DNA from: an uncultured Massilia sp.
Lineage (GTDB): Bacteria; Pseudomonadota; Gammaproteobacteria; Burkholderiales; Burkholderiaceae
Direction: 5' to 3'
NCBI GenBank assembly: GCA_946481275.1
Contig: CAMLMV010000034.1
Coordinates: forward strand, 6,886-70,885
DNA: 64,000 nucleotides
Positions 9,239-16,573 of this stretch are shown piece by piece (within the stretch, counting starts at the first letter, position 1; each line of letters begins with the position of its first letter). A model generated the notes under the pieces. It searched no databases. It saw only the letters and a program-made list of their open reading frames with translations, and was not told the DNA's origin. Made by a program: the position numbers and the translations under genes.

Positions 9239-9285
9239 GGATGAAGAATGGATGAAGAGACAACGTCTTCATCGAATCTTCATCC
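9239..9285. promoter_or_regulatory. Double operator between the response regulator and mipA genes
   Basis: Two 20-bp arms (9239-9258 and 9266-9285) form an inverted repeat matching at 18 of 20 positions around a 7-bp spacer. Each arm is itself a direct repeat: ATGAAG-N5-ATGAAG on the left and CTTCAT-N5-CTTCAT on the right. The 6-N5-6 spacing is that of PmrA/PhoB-type boxes bound head-to-tail by a response-regulator dimer. The opposed orientation gives one box facing each divergent gene. The family rule on box architecture is established; binding by this regulator is inferred. Confidence 0.75.
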
Positions 9286-9371
9286 TTCCCTCATGTGCCG
9301 CTCATGCATTCCTTTCGATAATTGCGGCCGACCGGTCGCCACTGGGAGCGATCGCCAATGAAAGGAATGTG

Positions 9372-10139
9372 ATGAAAAAAGCGTTGTGGTTGTCCACCCT
9401 GATGATCGCTGCCGCCGCCCATGCGCAGGACAGCACCTTCACCCTCGGCGCCGGCATCGGCGCCGGCACCCGCTATTCCGGTTCGGACGAATATCTCGTC
9501 TCGCCCGTCATCGTGGCCGACTACCAGGCCGCCAACGGTTTTTACGCGAGCACCCTGCGCGGCATCGGGTTCGCGGCCGGCAGCGGGCAGCTCGGCGCCA
9601 GCATCGGCCTCGGGTACCGCGGCGAGCGGACGGAAAAGGACACCAACGGTTTCGTCGGCCGCACCGGCAGCAAGGCGCTCAAGGGCATGGGCGACATCAA
9701 GGGCAGCGCCACCCTCAACGTCGGCGCCGAGGCGCAGTTGACGGACGTCTTCAGCGTGGCCGCGCATGCCGAGATCCCGATCTCGCGCCGCGAGAACGGC
9801 AAGCAGTTCGCACTGGGAGTCAATGCGAAGCTGCTGGACAGCCAGGCCGACAAGGTCGCCGTCGGCGTCGCGCTGCAGTTCGGCGAAGCGAAATACCTGC
9901 AGACGTATTACGGCGTCGACGCGCGCCAGGCCGCCCGCTCCGGCTATCGCGCATTCAAGCCGGAAGGCGGGATGGTCGGGACGGATGTGAGCTTGAGCTG
10001 GGAGCATCGCATCGACGCGCATTGGGCGGTGACGTCGCTGCTGGGCGCGCAGCGGCTCACCGGCGACGCCGCGAAAAGCCCGCTCGTGCGCAGGAAGACG
10101 GCGCCGACGGCCGCCGTGTACGCGGCCTACACGTTCTGA
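9372..10139 (+). CDS. mipA: MipA/OmpV-family outer-membrane protein
   Basis: 255 residues. The first 19 form a signal peptide (MKKALWLSTLMIAAAAHAQ, cleavage after AHA). The mature chain alternates hydrophobic and polar residues in the beta-barrel manner, with GAGIGAGTRYSGSDEYLVSP at the start and a terminal aromatic residue (AAYTF) as in outer-membrane proteins. The family includes the MltA-interacting scaffold MipA and OmpV; several members are induced by two-component systems and affect antibiotic or cation tolerance. A good ribosome site (AAAGGA) precedes the start. Expression is probably governed by the operator at 9239-9285. Confidence 0.85.
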   Translation: MKKALWLSTLMIAAAAHAQDSTFTLGAGIGAGTRYSGSDEYLVSPVIVADYQAANGFYASTLRGIGFAAGSGQLGASIGLGYRGERTEKDTNGFVGRTGSKALKGMGDIKGSATLNVGAEAQLTDVFSVAAHAEIPISRRENGKQFALGVNAKLLDSQADKVAVGVALQFGEAKYLQTYYGVDARQAARSGYRAFKPEGGMVGTDVSLSWEHRIDAHWAVTSLLGAQRLTGDAAKSPLVRRKTAPTAAVYAAYTF

Positions 10140-10151
10140 GTCGGGCGACGA

Positions 10152-10757
10152 TCAGGCGACCGACAGCGCGACCATCCCGAACTCGCCCAGCCGCACCGGC
10201 ACGGCCCCGCGCGCAACCATGCGGTCGAGCGCGCGGCGGCCGTCGCCCGGATTTACGTCGACGGCGCGCATCGCTTCCGGCACGATGAGTGTGTCGAATC
10301 CCTCTTCCAGCGCATCCGTGACGGTGTTCAGCACGCAGTAATCGGTGGCGAGACCCACCACCGTCACGCGCTCCACGTCCCGCGCGCGCAGCTGCGCCGC
10401 GAAGTCCGTGCCGCCGAACGCGGAATAGGCGTCGACCGCCGCCGTGTCGGCCTTCGAGATGACGATGGCGTCGTCGGGCAGCGCCAGCTCGGCCGCGAAT
10501 GCGGCGCCCGCCGTGTCGGCCACGCAGTGCGGCGGCCACGGCCCGCCCTGCGCCGCGAACGAGCAGTGGTCCTGCGGGTGCCAGTCGCGCGACGCGAAGA
10601 TGGGCAGGCCCTGTGCCTGGTACAGCTCGATCAGGTGGTTGATCGGTGCGACCACTTCATGGCCGCCCGCCACGCCGAGCGCCCCGCCGGGCAGGAAGTC
10701 GACCTGCATGTCGATGATCAGCAGGGCATCCTGCTGGTCGAGGTGGATGGCACTCAT
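10152..10757 (-). CDS. pncA: Nicotinamidase
   Basis: 201 residues of the cysteine-hydrolase fold. The catalytic Asp is in LLIIDMQVDF, metal-binding Asp and His are in SRDWHPQDH, and the nucleophile is in GLATDYCVLNT with the preceding cis-peptide pair. WPPHC is the usual family motif. It converts nicotinamide to nicotinate and ammonia in NAD salvage. The next enzyme of that pathway, nicotinate phosphoribosyltransferase, is encoded at 39.7 kb in this window but not in the same operon. An AGGAG site precedes the start. Confidence 0.92.
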   Translation of the reverse strand: MSAIHLDQQDALLIIDMQVDFLPGGALGVAGGHEVVAPINHLIELYQAQGLPIFASRDWHPQDHCSFAAQGGPWPPHCVADTAGAAFAAELALPDDAIVISKADTAAVDAYSAFGGTDFAAQLRARDVERVTVVGLATDYCVLNTVTDALEEGFDTLIVPEAMRAVDVNPGDGRRALDRMVARGAVPVRLGEFGMVALSVA

Positions 10758-10809
10758 TGAACTCTCCTGGAAGCGGTCGCCGACCGCGATGCCCCATTGT
10801 CGCGCAAAC

Positions 10810-11169
10810 TCAATGGCGCGTCTCGCGGGCGGCGATGGCGGCCGCGTGGGCCGGATCCGGATCGTGCCCGCCGTGCCGGTCGAGGATCGCGGCGGCCCGC
10901 TCGGCCAGCCCGGCGTCCGCGGCGTTCACGGTGACCTGGCAGTCGCGCACGTCGTCCTGCGCCACCGGCGCGTACGTGTGCGAATACGCCGTCTTGCCCG
11001 TCACCGCGGGCGAATCGCCGACGGTGAAATTGCCCTGCACGGGGCCGGTCTCGTCGATGCGGACGTCGATCGCGACGTCGTCGGCCGCGATGCCCGCGGC
11101 CAGCAGTTCGGCACGCGCCTGTTCTGCGGCCGTCACGTGCTTGAAGGTGCGTACGATGGGTTGCTGCAT
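10810..11169 (-). CDS. Small stress-protein-like protein (YflT/general stress type)
   Basis: 119 residues. The ATG at 11169 was chosen because GGGAGG stands six bases upstream; an earlier in-frame ATG at 11184 lacks a site. The pattern FKHVTAAEQARAELLAAGI, a central Tyr-rich strand, and CQVTVNAADAGLAERAAAIL..HGG..DPDP resembles the ferredoxin-like fold of YflT/GsiB-adjacent heat-induced stress proteins, in which two alpha-beta halves pack together. No catalytic motif is seen. The function is unknown; the family assignment is tentative. Confidence 0.6.
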   Translation of the reverse strand: MQQPIVRTFKHVTAAEQARAELLAAGIAADDVAIDVRIDETGPVQGNFTVGDSPAVTGKTAYSHTYAPVAQDDVRDCQVTVNAADAGLAERAAAILDRHGGHDPDPAHAAAIAARETRH

Positions 11170-11363
11170 GGTGTCCTCCCGCATGGTTCACTTGCAAACA
11201 CCGTACCAGAATCCCGCGCCGCGCGGCGCCCGTCCTCAGCGCATTTCCGGCGCGACATTTTCCTCTCGTGCGGCATCGTTCTCCCGATTTAGTACAATCA
11301 GGCAACACCCAGCCGTTGCACCGTGCGTTGTAACTTTTCAATAACACCATCCCAAGAGAAAAA

Positions 11364-12533
11364 ATGAAAATTTCTGCCCGGATCGCTTCTTCCCGTCCCC
11401 TCGCCACCACCGCCATGCACGGACGCGTGGAAACGCTGCGCAGCGAGGGCGAGTCCGTCATCGATTTTTCGATCGCCATTTCGCACTTCCCCGCGCCCCG
11501 GCCCGTGCTGGACGCGGTGGCGGCGGCCATCGAGCGCGAGCGGATCATGCCCTACACGAGCGTGGTCGGCGCCCTGGACGTGCGGACGCGGCTGGCGGCC
11601 AAGCTGAAGAAGGAAAACGGCATCGACGCGAGCACCGACGAGATCATCGTCACCAACGGCGCCAAGCAGGGCTTGTACGAAGCACTCTATGCCTTGAGCG
11701 ACCCGTACGACACCGTCCTCATCTTCAAGCCGCACTGGCCGGCATATGTTGCTACGTCACAACTATTGGGACTGCGCCCGATCCTGGTCGATCTCCCTGA
11801 GGAAATCACGCCGGAACTGCTGGACGGCCTCGGCAAACCGGACATCGTCATCATCAATAACCCGCACAATCCCACCGGCAAGGTGTACACTCGCCGGGAA
11901 CTGGAACACCTTCGTGCATGGGTGGAGCGCATCGGGGCCCGGGTGATCGTCGACGAAAGCTACGAACACCTGATCTTCGATGGCGGACACACCAGCCTGG
12001 CGGCTTTGTGCGACTGGCGGGACATCGGCGTCGTGACGCTGTTTTCGGCCTCGCAGAGCTACGCCATGATGGGCTGGCGGGTCGGCTTCGCGCTGGCGCC
12101 CGCCGAAGTGGTCAACGCGATGCAGACGCTGCAAGGCCCCATCACGGCAGCCGCGCCGCATTTGTCGCAGGTGGCCGCCGACGTCGCTTTCGCGACCGGT
12201 GCGCCCCGCGCGATGATGGCGGACTACCGTGAACGGCGCGACCTGGCGGTGCGGCTGTTTGCCGAGGTCCCCTGGATCGTCATGCACGCGCCGGCCTCCG
12301 GTCCGTACCTGTGGGGAGACGTGCGCAGCCTGACGCTGGACACGGTCGGCTTTGCCGAAGCGCTGCTCGAGGAAAAGAGAGTAGCGGTCATGCCGGGCGA
12401 CGCCCTGGGTGTGCCCGGTTACATCCGACTCGGCTATATTTCGGACGACGTGGCGACCTTGCGCGAAGGCATCCGCAGGATCATCGAATTTGGTAATGCG
12501 TTTGCTGCCCACAAGGCGGCAGATAGAAAATAG
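11364..12533 (+). CDS. Class I/II aminotransferase homologue lacking the PLP lysine
   Basis: 389 residues, normal for fold-type I aminotransferases of the aspartate aminotransferase subgroup. Most of the active site is present: Asn169 in NNPHNPTG, Asp197 and Tyr200 in VDESY, Arg239 in GWRVG and the substrate-carboxylate Arg355 in YIRLGY. The residue that should form the Schiff base with PLP, the Lys of the usual SxSKxYxMxGWR motif, is Gln231 (codon CAG at 12054-12056; motif SASQSYAMMGWR). Without it normal transamination should be blocked, so this is either a pseudoenzyme, an unusual PLP protein or a sequence error (AAG and CAG differ by one base). A hybrid kinase gene begins 4 nt after the stop, suggesting one transcript. 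Confidence 0.85.
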   Translation: MKISARIASSRPLATTAMHGRVETLRSEGESVIDFSIAISHFPAPRPVLDAVAAAIERERIMPYTSVVGALDVRTRLAAKLKKENGIDASTDEIIVTNGAKQGLYEALYALSDPYDTVLIFKPHWPAYVATSQLLGLRPILVDLPEEITPELLDGLGKPDIVIINNPHNPTGKVYTRRELEHLRAWVERIGARVIVDESYEHLIFDGGHTSLAALCDWRDIGVVTLFSASQSYAMMGWRVGFALAPAEVVNAMQTLQGPITAAAPHLSQVAADVAFATGAPRAMMADYRERRDLAVRLFAEVPWIVMHAPASGPYLWGDVRSLTLDTVGFAEALLEEKRVAVMPGDALGVPGYIRLGYISDDVATLREGIRRIIEFGNAFAAHKAADRK

Positions 12534-12537
12534 ACAA

Positions 12538-14778
12538 ATGACTTCTGGCTTGAGCCGCTTCCGGCTGAACAGCCTGCGCAGCCGGCTCATGTTGCTGGTG
12601 GCGCTGGCGATCACGCCGCTGGCGGTGATGACGATCCTGTCCGGGATCCGCGAACGCGAACATGCCATCAAGGCATCGGAAGAAAACCTGCGCCGCCTGA
12701 CGGGCATGGCGGCCGCGAACGAAGCCCAGTCGATCGAGGGTGCGCGCCAGATCCTCGTCGACCTGGCCAGCGTTCCGGACCTGATGGGCGACACGGCGAA
12801 ATGCACGTCGCTGCTGTCCGACGTCCTCGACCGCAACGAGGGCTTCGTCAACTTCGGCCTCATCCAGCTCAACGGCGACGTCACGTGCAGCGCCGTGCCC
12901 CTGCTCCACCCCGTCAACCTGGGCGACCGCACCCACTTCCGCCGCGCCATCTCGGAACGCAGGTTCATCGCCGGCGACTACGTGTTCGGCCGCGTCATCA
13001 AGAAGCACACGATCAACCTCACCTATCCCGTCATCGACCGCGGCGGAAAAGTCCTCGCCGTCGTGTTCGCGGCGATGGACCTGGAGGGGCTCGACACCTT
13101 CATCAACGACATCAACCTGCCGCCCGGCTCCGTGCTGGCGACGGCGGATGCGCGCGGCACCGTCATCTCGCGCCGCCCCGATCCGGAACGCTTCTTCGGC
13201 ACCAGGCTGTCGGCGGCGATGCAGGAAGCGATGAACACGGCCGGCCAGCGCGCCGTGACGGTGCGCGGCGAGGACGGCGTCGAACGCCTGCACACGTTCG
13301 CGCGCGTGGGCGCGCCCGCGCTGACCGACTACACGGTCACCATCGGCATCCCCACCGAAACCATCCTGTCGGCCGCGCGCCACGACCAGATCATGTCCCT
13401 GCTGGGCCTCGCGGCGACGACCCTGCTGGCCATGCTGGCCGCGTGGCTCGTGGGCGACGTGTTGATCGTCCAGCGCGTGCGCAAGCTGATGGGCACCGCC
13501 GAGCGCATCGCCGCCGGCGACCTCGAAGCCCGCTCCGGCATCGCCTACGGCCACGAGGAGATCGGCAACCTGGCCCAGGCGCTGGACCGCATGGCGGCCG
13601 CGCTGCAGAAAAAAGAGACGGCCCGCTCGCTGGCCGAGCGCGAGCTGCGCGCCGCCGACCAGCGCAAGGACGAATTCCTCGCGATGCTCGCGCACGAGCT
13701 GCGCAACCCGCTGGCCCCGATCAGCACGGGCGCGCACCTGCTCAAGCTGCTGCACTCCGATAACGCCCAGATCACCCAGACCTGTTCCATCATCGTGCGC
13801 CAAGTCGACCACATGACGAGCCTCGTCGACGACCTGCTCGACGTGTCGCGCGTGACGCGCGGCCTCGTGTCGCTGTCGACGCAGGTGCTGGACTTCAAGC
13901 GCGTCGTCGACGACGCGGCCGAGCAGATCCGCCCGCTGATCGCGGCGCGGCGCCACCGCGTCGTGATCGAGCTGCCGCCCGCGCCGGCCTACGTCAAGGG
14001 CGACCACAAGCGCCTCGTGCAGGTGTGCGCGAACCTGCTCAACAACGCGACCAAGTACACGCCGGAAGGCGGCACCCTCCACCTGCGCGTGGACGCGGAC
14101 GGCAACGACTACGTGCTGACCGTGGCCGACGACGGCATCGGCATGGAACCCGCCCTCGTCGAGCGCGTGTTCGACCTGTTCACCCAGGCCGAGCGCACGC
14201 CGGACCGCTCGCAGGGCGGCCTCGGTCTCGGCCTGGCGCTCGTGAAGAGCCTCGTCGAGCTGCACGGCGGCGAAGTCAGGGCCCACAGCCCGGGCCTCGG
14301 CAAGGGCTCGACGTTCACCGTGCGCCTGCCCCGCTACTCGCAGGACGTCGTGCTGGCACCGGCGCCCATCGTCGGCGAGGAGCACCACGACGGCGGCGTC
14401 CCGCTGCGCATCCTGCTCGTCGACGACAACGTCGACGCCGTCCACACGCTGCAGCTGTTCCTGCGCTCGGGCGGGCACCGGGTCGAAGTAGCGTATTCCG
14501 CCACGGACGCGCTGGAACTGGCGAAATCGTTCGTGCCGGAAGTCTGCCTGCTCGACATCGGCCTGCCCGACTTCGACGGCAACGAACTGGCGCGGCGCCT
14601 GCGCATGCTGCCGCAGGCGGCCGGCGCCACGCTGATCGCGATGACGGGTTATGGCCGCCAGCAGGACCGCGAGGCGTCGATGGCGGCCGGATTCGACCAT
14701 TACCTCGTCAAGCCGGTGAACACCACGCAGCTGGCGGACATCCTGGCCGCCGCGGCGGAAGCCAACATCCGGCGCTGA
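12538..14778 (+). CDS. Hybrid sensor histidine kinase with Cache sensor and receiver
   Basis: 746 residues. The ATG at 12538 lies 4 nt after the aminotransferase stop; earlier in-frame starts would overlap that gene. Order: membrane helix (about 17-38), dCache-like periplasmic sensor (about 40-275), second helix (about 283-305), HAMP, kinase core with His386 in HELRNPLAPI, N-box NLLNNATKYT, GLGLGLAL, then a C-terminal receiver with Asp673 in LLDIGLPDFDG and Lys in LVKPVN. It would autophosphorylate and pass phosphate to its own receiver; an external partner is not adjacent. The kinase and receiver parts closely resemble those of the hybrid kinase at 37.5 kb. Confidence 0.88.
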   Translation: MTSGLSRFRLNSLRSRLMLLVALAITPLAVMTILSGIREREHAIKASEENLRRLTGMAAANEAQSIEGARQILVDLASVPDLMGDTAKCTSLLSDVLDRNEGFVNFGLIQLNGDVTCSAVPLLHPVNLGDRTHFRRAISERRFIAGDYVFGRVIKKHTINLTYPVIDRGGKVLAVVFAAMDLEGLDTFINDINLPPGSVLATADARGTVISRRPDPERFFGTRLSAAMQEAMNTAGQRAVTVRGEDGVERLHTFARVGAPALTDYTVTIGIPTETILSAARHDQIMSLLGLAATTLLAMLAAWLVGDVLIVQRVRKLMGTAERIAAGDLEARSGIAYGHEEIGNLAQALDRMAAALQKKETARSLAERELRAADQRKDEFLAMLAHELRNPLAPISTGAHLLKLLHSDNAQITQTCSIIVRQVDHMTSLVDDLLDVSRVTRGLVSLSTQVLDFKRVVDDAAEQIRPLIAARRHRVVIELPPAPAYVKGDHKRLVQVCANLLNNATKYTPEGGTLHLRVDADGNDYVLTVADDGIGMEPALVERVFDLFTQAERTPDRSQGGLGLGLALVKSLVELHGGEVRAHSPGLGKGSTFTVRLPRYSQDVVLAPAPIVGEEHHDGGVPLRILLVDDNVDAVHTLQLFLRSGGHRVEVAYSATDALELAKSFVPEVCLLDIGLPDFDGNELARRLRMLPQAAGATLIAMTGYGRQQDREASMAAGFDHYLVKPVNTTQLADILAAAAEANIRR

Positions 14779-14797
14779 CGCATCTACGTATCGCGTT

Positions 14798-14817
14798 GAT
14801 GGACCGGGCAGTCCATC
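14798..14817. terminator. 7-bp hairpin after the hybrid kinase gene
   Basis: GATGGAC at 14798-14804 and GTCCATC at 14811-14817 pair perfectly around a 6-base loop, 20 nt after the kinase stop. Only two T residues follow, so a classical intrinsic terminator is not certain. It may mark the border between the kinase transcript and the Hcp cassette. Confidence 0.35.
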
Positions 14818-14938
14818 TTCCGATGCTGCAAAACCTTCGGCGCCTAGTTTTCTCTCAACGCCTGCGGATACTGATCTCGCATAAATGTCCTCGTGCCTTC
14901 CGGTCGAAAATCACGGATGGGCAACCGAGGAGAGGAAC

Positions 14939-15430
14939 ATGGCAGCTGATGTCTATTTGCAAATTGATGGCGTCAACGGGGAATCGAACGACGACAGGCA
15001 CAAGGGATGGATCGAGATCGTGGCCGTTGACTGGGGCGTCACCCAGCCGACTGCCGGCACCGTATCGACCGCTGGTGGCCACACAGTCGGGCGCGCTGTC
15101 TTCGATGCCATCCGGATTACGAAGGCGGTTGACCTTGCTTCTCCAAAGCTGATGGAACTGGCGGCGCAGGGCAAAACAATCCCGAAAGCCAGGCTCGAAT
15201 TCTTCCGTGCGGACGGCTCCGGGGCGCTCAAGTATTACGAGGTCATGCTGGAAAACGTGCTGGTGTCCAGCAGTAAGAAATCCTGGGGCGGATCCGGCTT
15301 GGTGCTCGACCAGTTCACGCTGCACTACGCCAAGATTACCGAGAAATACACGCAGCAGAAAATAGGCGGCGGAGCCGGCGGCAACACGTCCGGCGGATGG
15401 GATCTGGCAACGAACAAGACCGCGGCCTGA
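14939..15430 (+). CDS. hcp: Hcp-family type VI secretion tube/effector protein
   Basis: 163 residues, the normal Hcp length. The start follows an AGGAGAGGA site at 14928-14936. The sequence fits Hcp1-type proteins: ADVYLQIDGVNGES at the N-terminus, KGWIEIVAVDWGV, then KAVDLASPKLMELAAQGK and the C-terminal strand pair ending in LHYAKITEKYTQQ. Hcp hexamers stack as the inner tube of the type VI secretion system and carry small effectors in their lumen. No other structural T6SS gene lies in the window. The two next genes look like a cargo effector and its immunity protein. Base composition is visibly lower in GC than the surroundings. Confidence 0.88.
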   Translation: MAADVYLQIDGVNGESNDDRHKGWIEIVAVDWGVTQPTAGTVSTAGGHTVGRAVFDAIRITKAVDLASPKLMELAAQGKTIPKARLEFFRADGSGALKYYEVMLENVLVSSSKKSWGGSGLVLDQFTLHYAKITEKYTQQKIGGGAGGNTSGGWDLATNKTAA

Positions 15431-15447
15431 CAGGGTAAGGAGACCTC

Positions 15448-16053
15448 ATGTTCCATCTGGACACGGACGGCTACGTCCTCAATGCACGTGTACAGCGGGC
15501 ACCGCGTCCACTGATCGAGCGCGGCGTTTTACAGCGGATCAATGGGATCATTGTTCACCAGACCGGCGGCGGGTCCGGCGCCTCGAGCTTGAATAGCTAC
15601 ACGATGCAAAACGCAAACGGCGCCCATTTTTTGATCGACAAGGATGGAACGATCTATCAGACCGCGTCGTTATTCCGGCAGACCTGGCATGTGGGTAGAC
15701 TTCGCGCGCGATGTCTCGCCGAGCATCGTTGTAGCCCGACCGAGCTCAATACACTGAAACACTTCAGCCCAAAGACCGAACACCGGATGGAAATGGCGAA
15801 ACCCGTGCCTCAGCGTTATCCCTCGAACGAGGACAGCATCGGGATCGAGATTGTTGGTGCCGTGGCAGCCGGCAAAGGTCAGAACGCGGCAGAGCAGGGA
15901 GTCTACGAAACGGTGAATGAACAGCAAAACGCGTCACTTCAGTGGCTGATTGCCGAACTCACCTCGACTTTCGGCGTGCCGATGAGTGAAATCTTCCGGC
16001 ACCCGGTCGTCTCCCGCAAGAACCCGACCGAAGCCGGAAGCGCATTATGGTAG
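15448..16053 (+). CDS. N-acetylmuramoyl-L-alanine amidase, probable T6SS effector
   Basis: 201 residues. The fold is Amidase_2/PGRP-like: His37 in IIVHQTGG, His60 in GAHFLIDKDGTIYQ, His81 in WHVG, SIGIEIVG and His185 in RHPVVS. These give a zinc site (likely His37 and His185) and a catalytic frame. The usual HxxxxxxKxDPG tail is replaced by a KNPTEAG version, so Glu195 or a water may replace the standard third ligand. No signal peptide is present, as expected for an effector delivered by T6SS into a rival's periplasm, where it would cut the amide between muramic acid and the peptide. It follows hcp by 17 nt and overlaps the next gene by 7 nt. Confidence 0.8.
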   Translation: MFHLDTDGYVLNARVQRAPRPLIERGVLQRINGIIVHQTGGGSGASSLNSYTMQNANGAHFLIDKDGTIYQTASLFRQTWHVGRLRARCLAEHRCSPTELNTLKHFSPKTEHRMEMAKPVPQRYPSNEDSIGIEIVGAVAAGKGQNAAEQGVYETVNEQQNASLQWLIAELTSTFGVPMSEIFRHPVVSRKNPTEAGSALW

Positions 16054-16478
16054 TCGCCGCACTCCTCTTTGCCATGACGGCAAGCGCGCCGGTAGCGATG
16101 GACGATGGCTCTGGTACTGAACCGGAGATGCGCAAGACACATCTTCCGGCGATCAGCACAATCACTCGTCAGAACAACGGCGCCGCGTCTCCAGCTTCAG
16201 GTGAACCTGTGGCGCAATGCGCTGGTTTCAAGCTCAGCGAACAGGAAATCCGCGAGTACATCGGCAAAGCCGCCGAAGTCACCGAACACGACTACTTTCA
16301 TATGCTCGACTGGTCCCCCTGCCATGCGAGCGGAGAGGTCACCTTCAAAAATGGCGTCACGGGCATCTGGGCGATCCAGCAGTACCGCGCCGGCTCGCTT
16401 AAGCTGAGCGACGGCCAAACCTTATATCTGTACTGCCCGCGATGCCAGGCCAAGGCGTTCCCGCGTCCGGATGAATAG
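16047..16478 (+). CDS. Probable periplasmic immunity protein for the amidase effector
   Basis: 143 residues. The ATG lies inside the last codons of the amidase gene (7-nt overlap, ATGGTAG). An Ala-rich hydrophobic N-terminus (AALLFAMTASAPVA) reads as a signal peptide. The mature part has Cys residues in VAQCAG, WSPCHASG and YCPRC that could form disulphides, and the repeated pattern LDWSPCHASGEVTFKNG..GIW. An exported Cys-containing protein directly behind a peptidoglycan amidase, and overlapping it, is the standard arrangement of an immunity gene. No catalytic motif is seen. Role inferred from context. Confidence 0.65.
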   Translation: MVVAALLFAMTASAPVAMDDGSGTEPEMRKTHLPAISTITRQNNGAASPASGEPVAQCAGFKLSEQEIREYIGKAAEVTEHDYFHMLDWSPCHASGEVTFKNGVTGIWAIQQYRAGSLKLSDGQTLYLYCPRCQAKAFPRPDE

Positions 16479-16573
16479 TCAGGCGACGGCCGGCTGGTTG
16501 AACGTGCAGGCACGCGCAACCGTACCGTGCTCGTCCGCCCCATCCCTTATCATCGACCGTGAAAGGAGATGAT

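Noticed and set aside
12481..14700. 739-residue open frame opposite the hybrid kinase
   Set aside because: Compositional shadow; biased in Val, Gln, Ala and Arg, with no motif, and the plus strand has intact kinase and receiver motifs.
14779..14938. Sigma-54 promoter ahead of hcp
   Set aside because: No GG-N10-GC pair with TGGC/TTGC context was seen.
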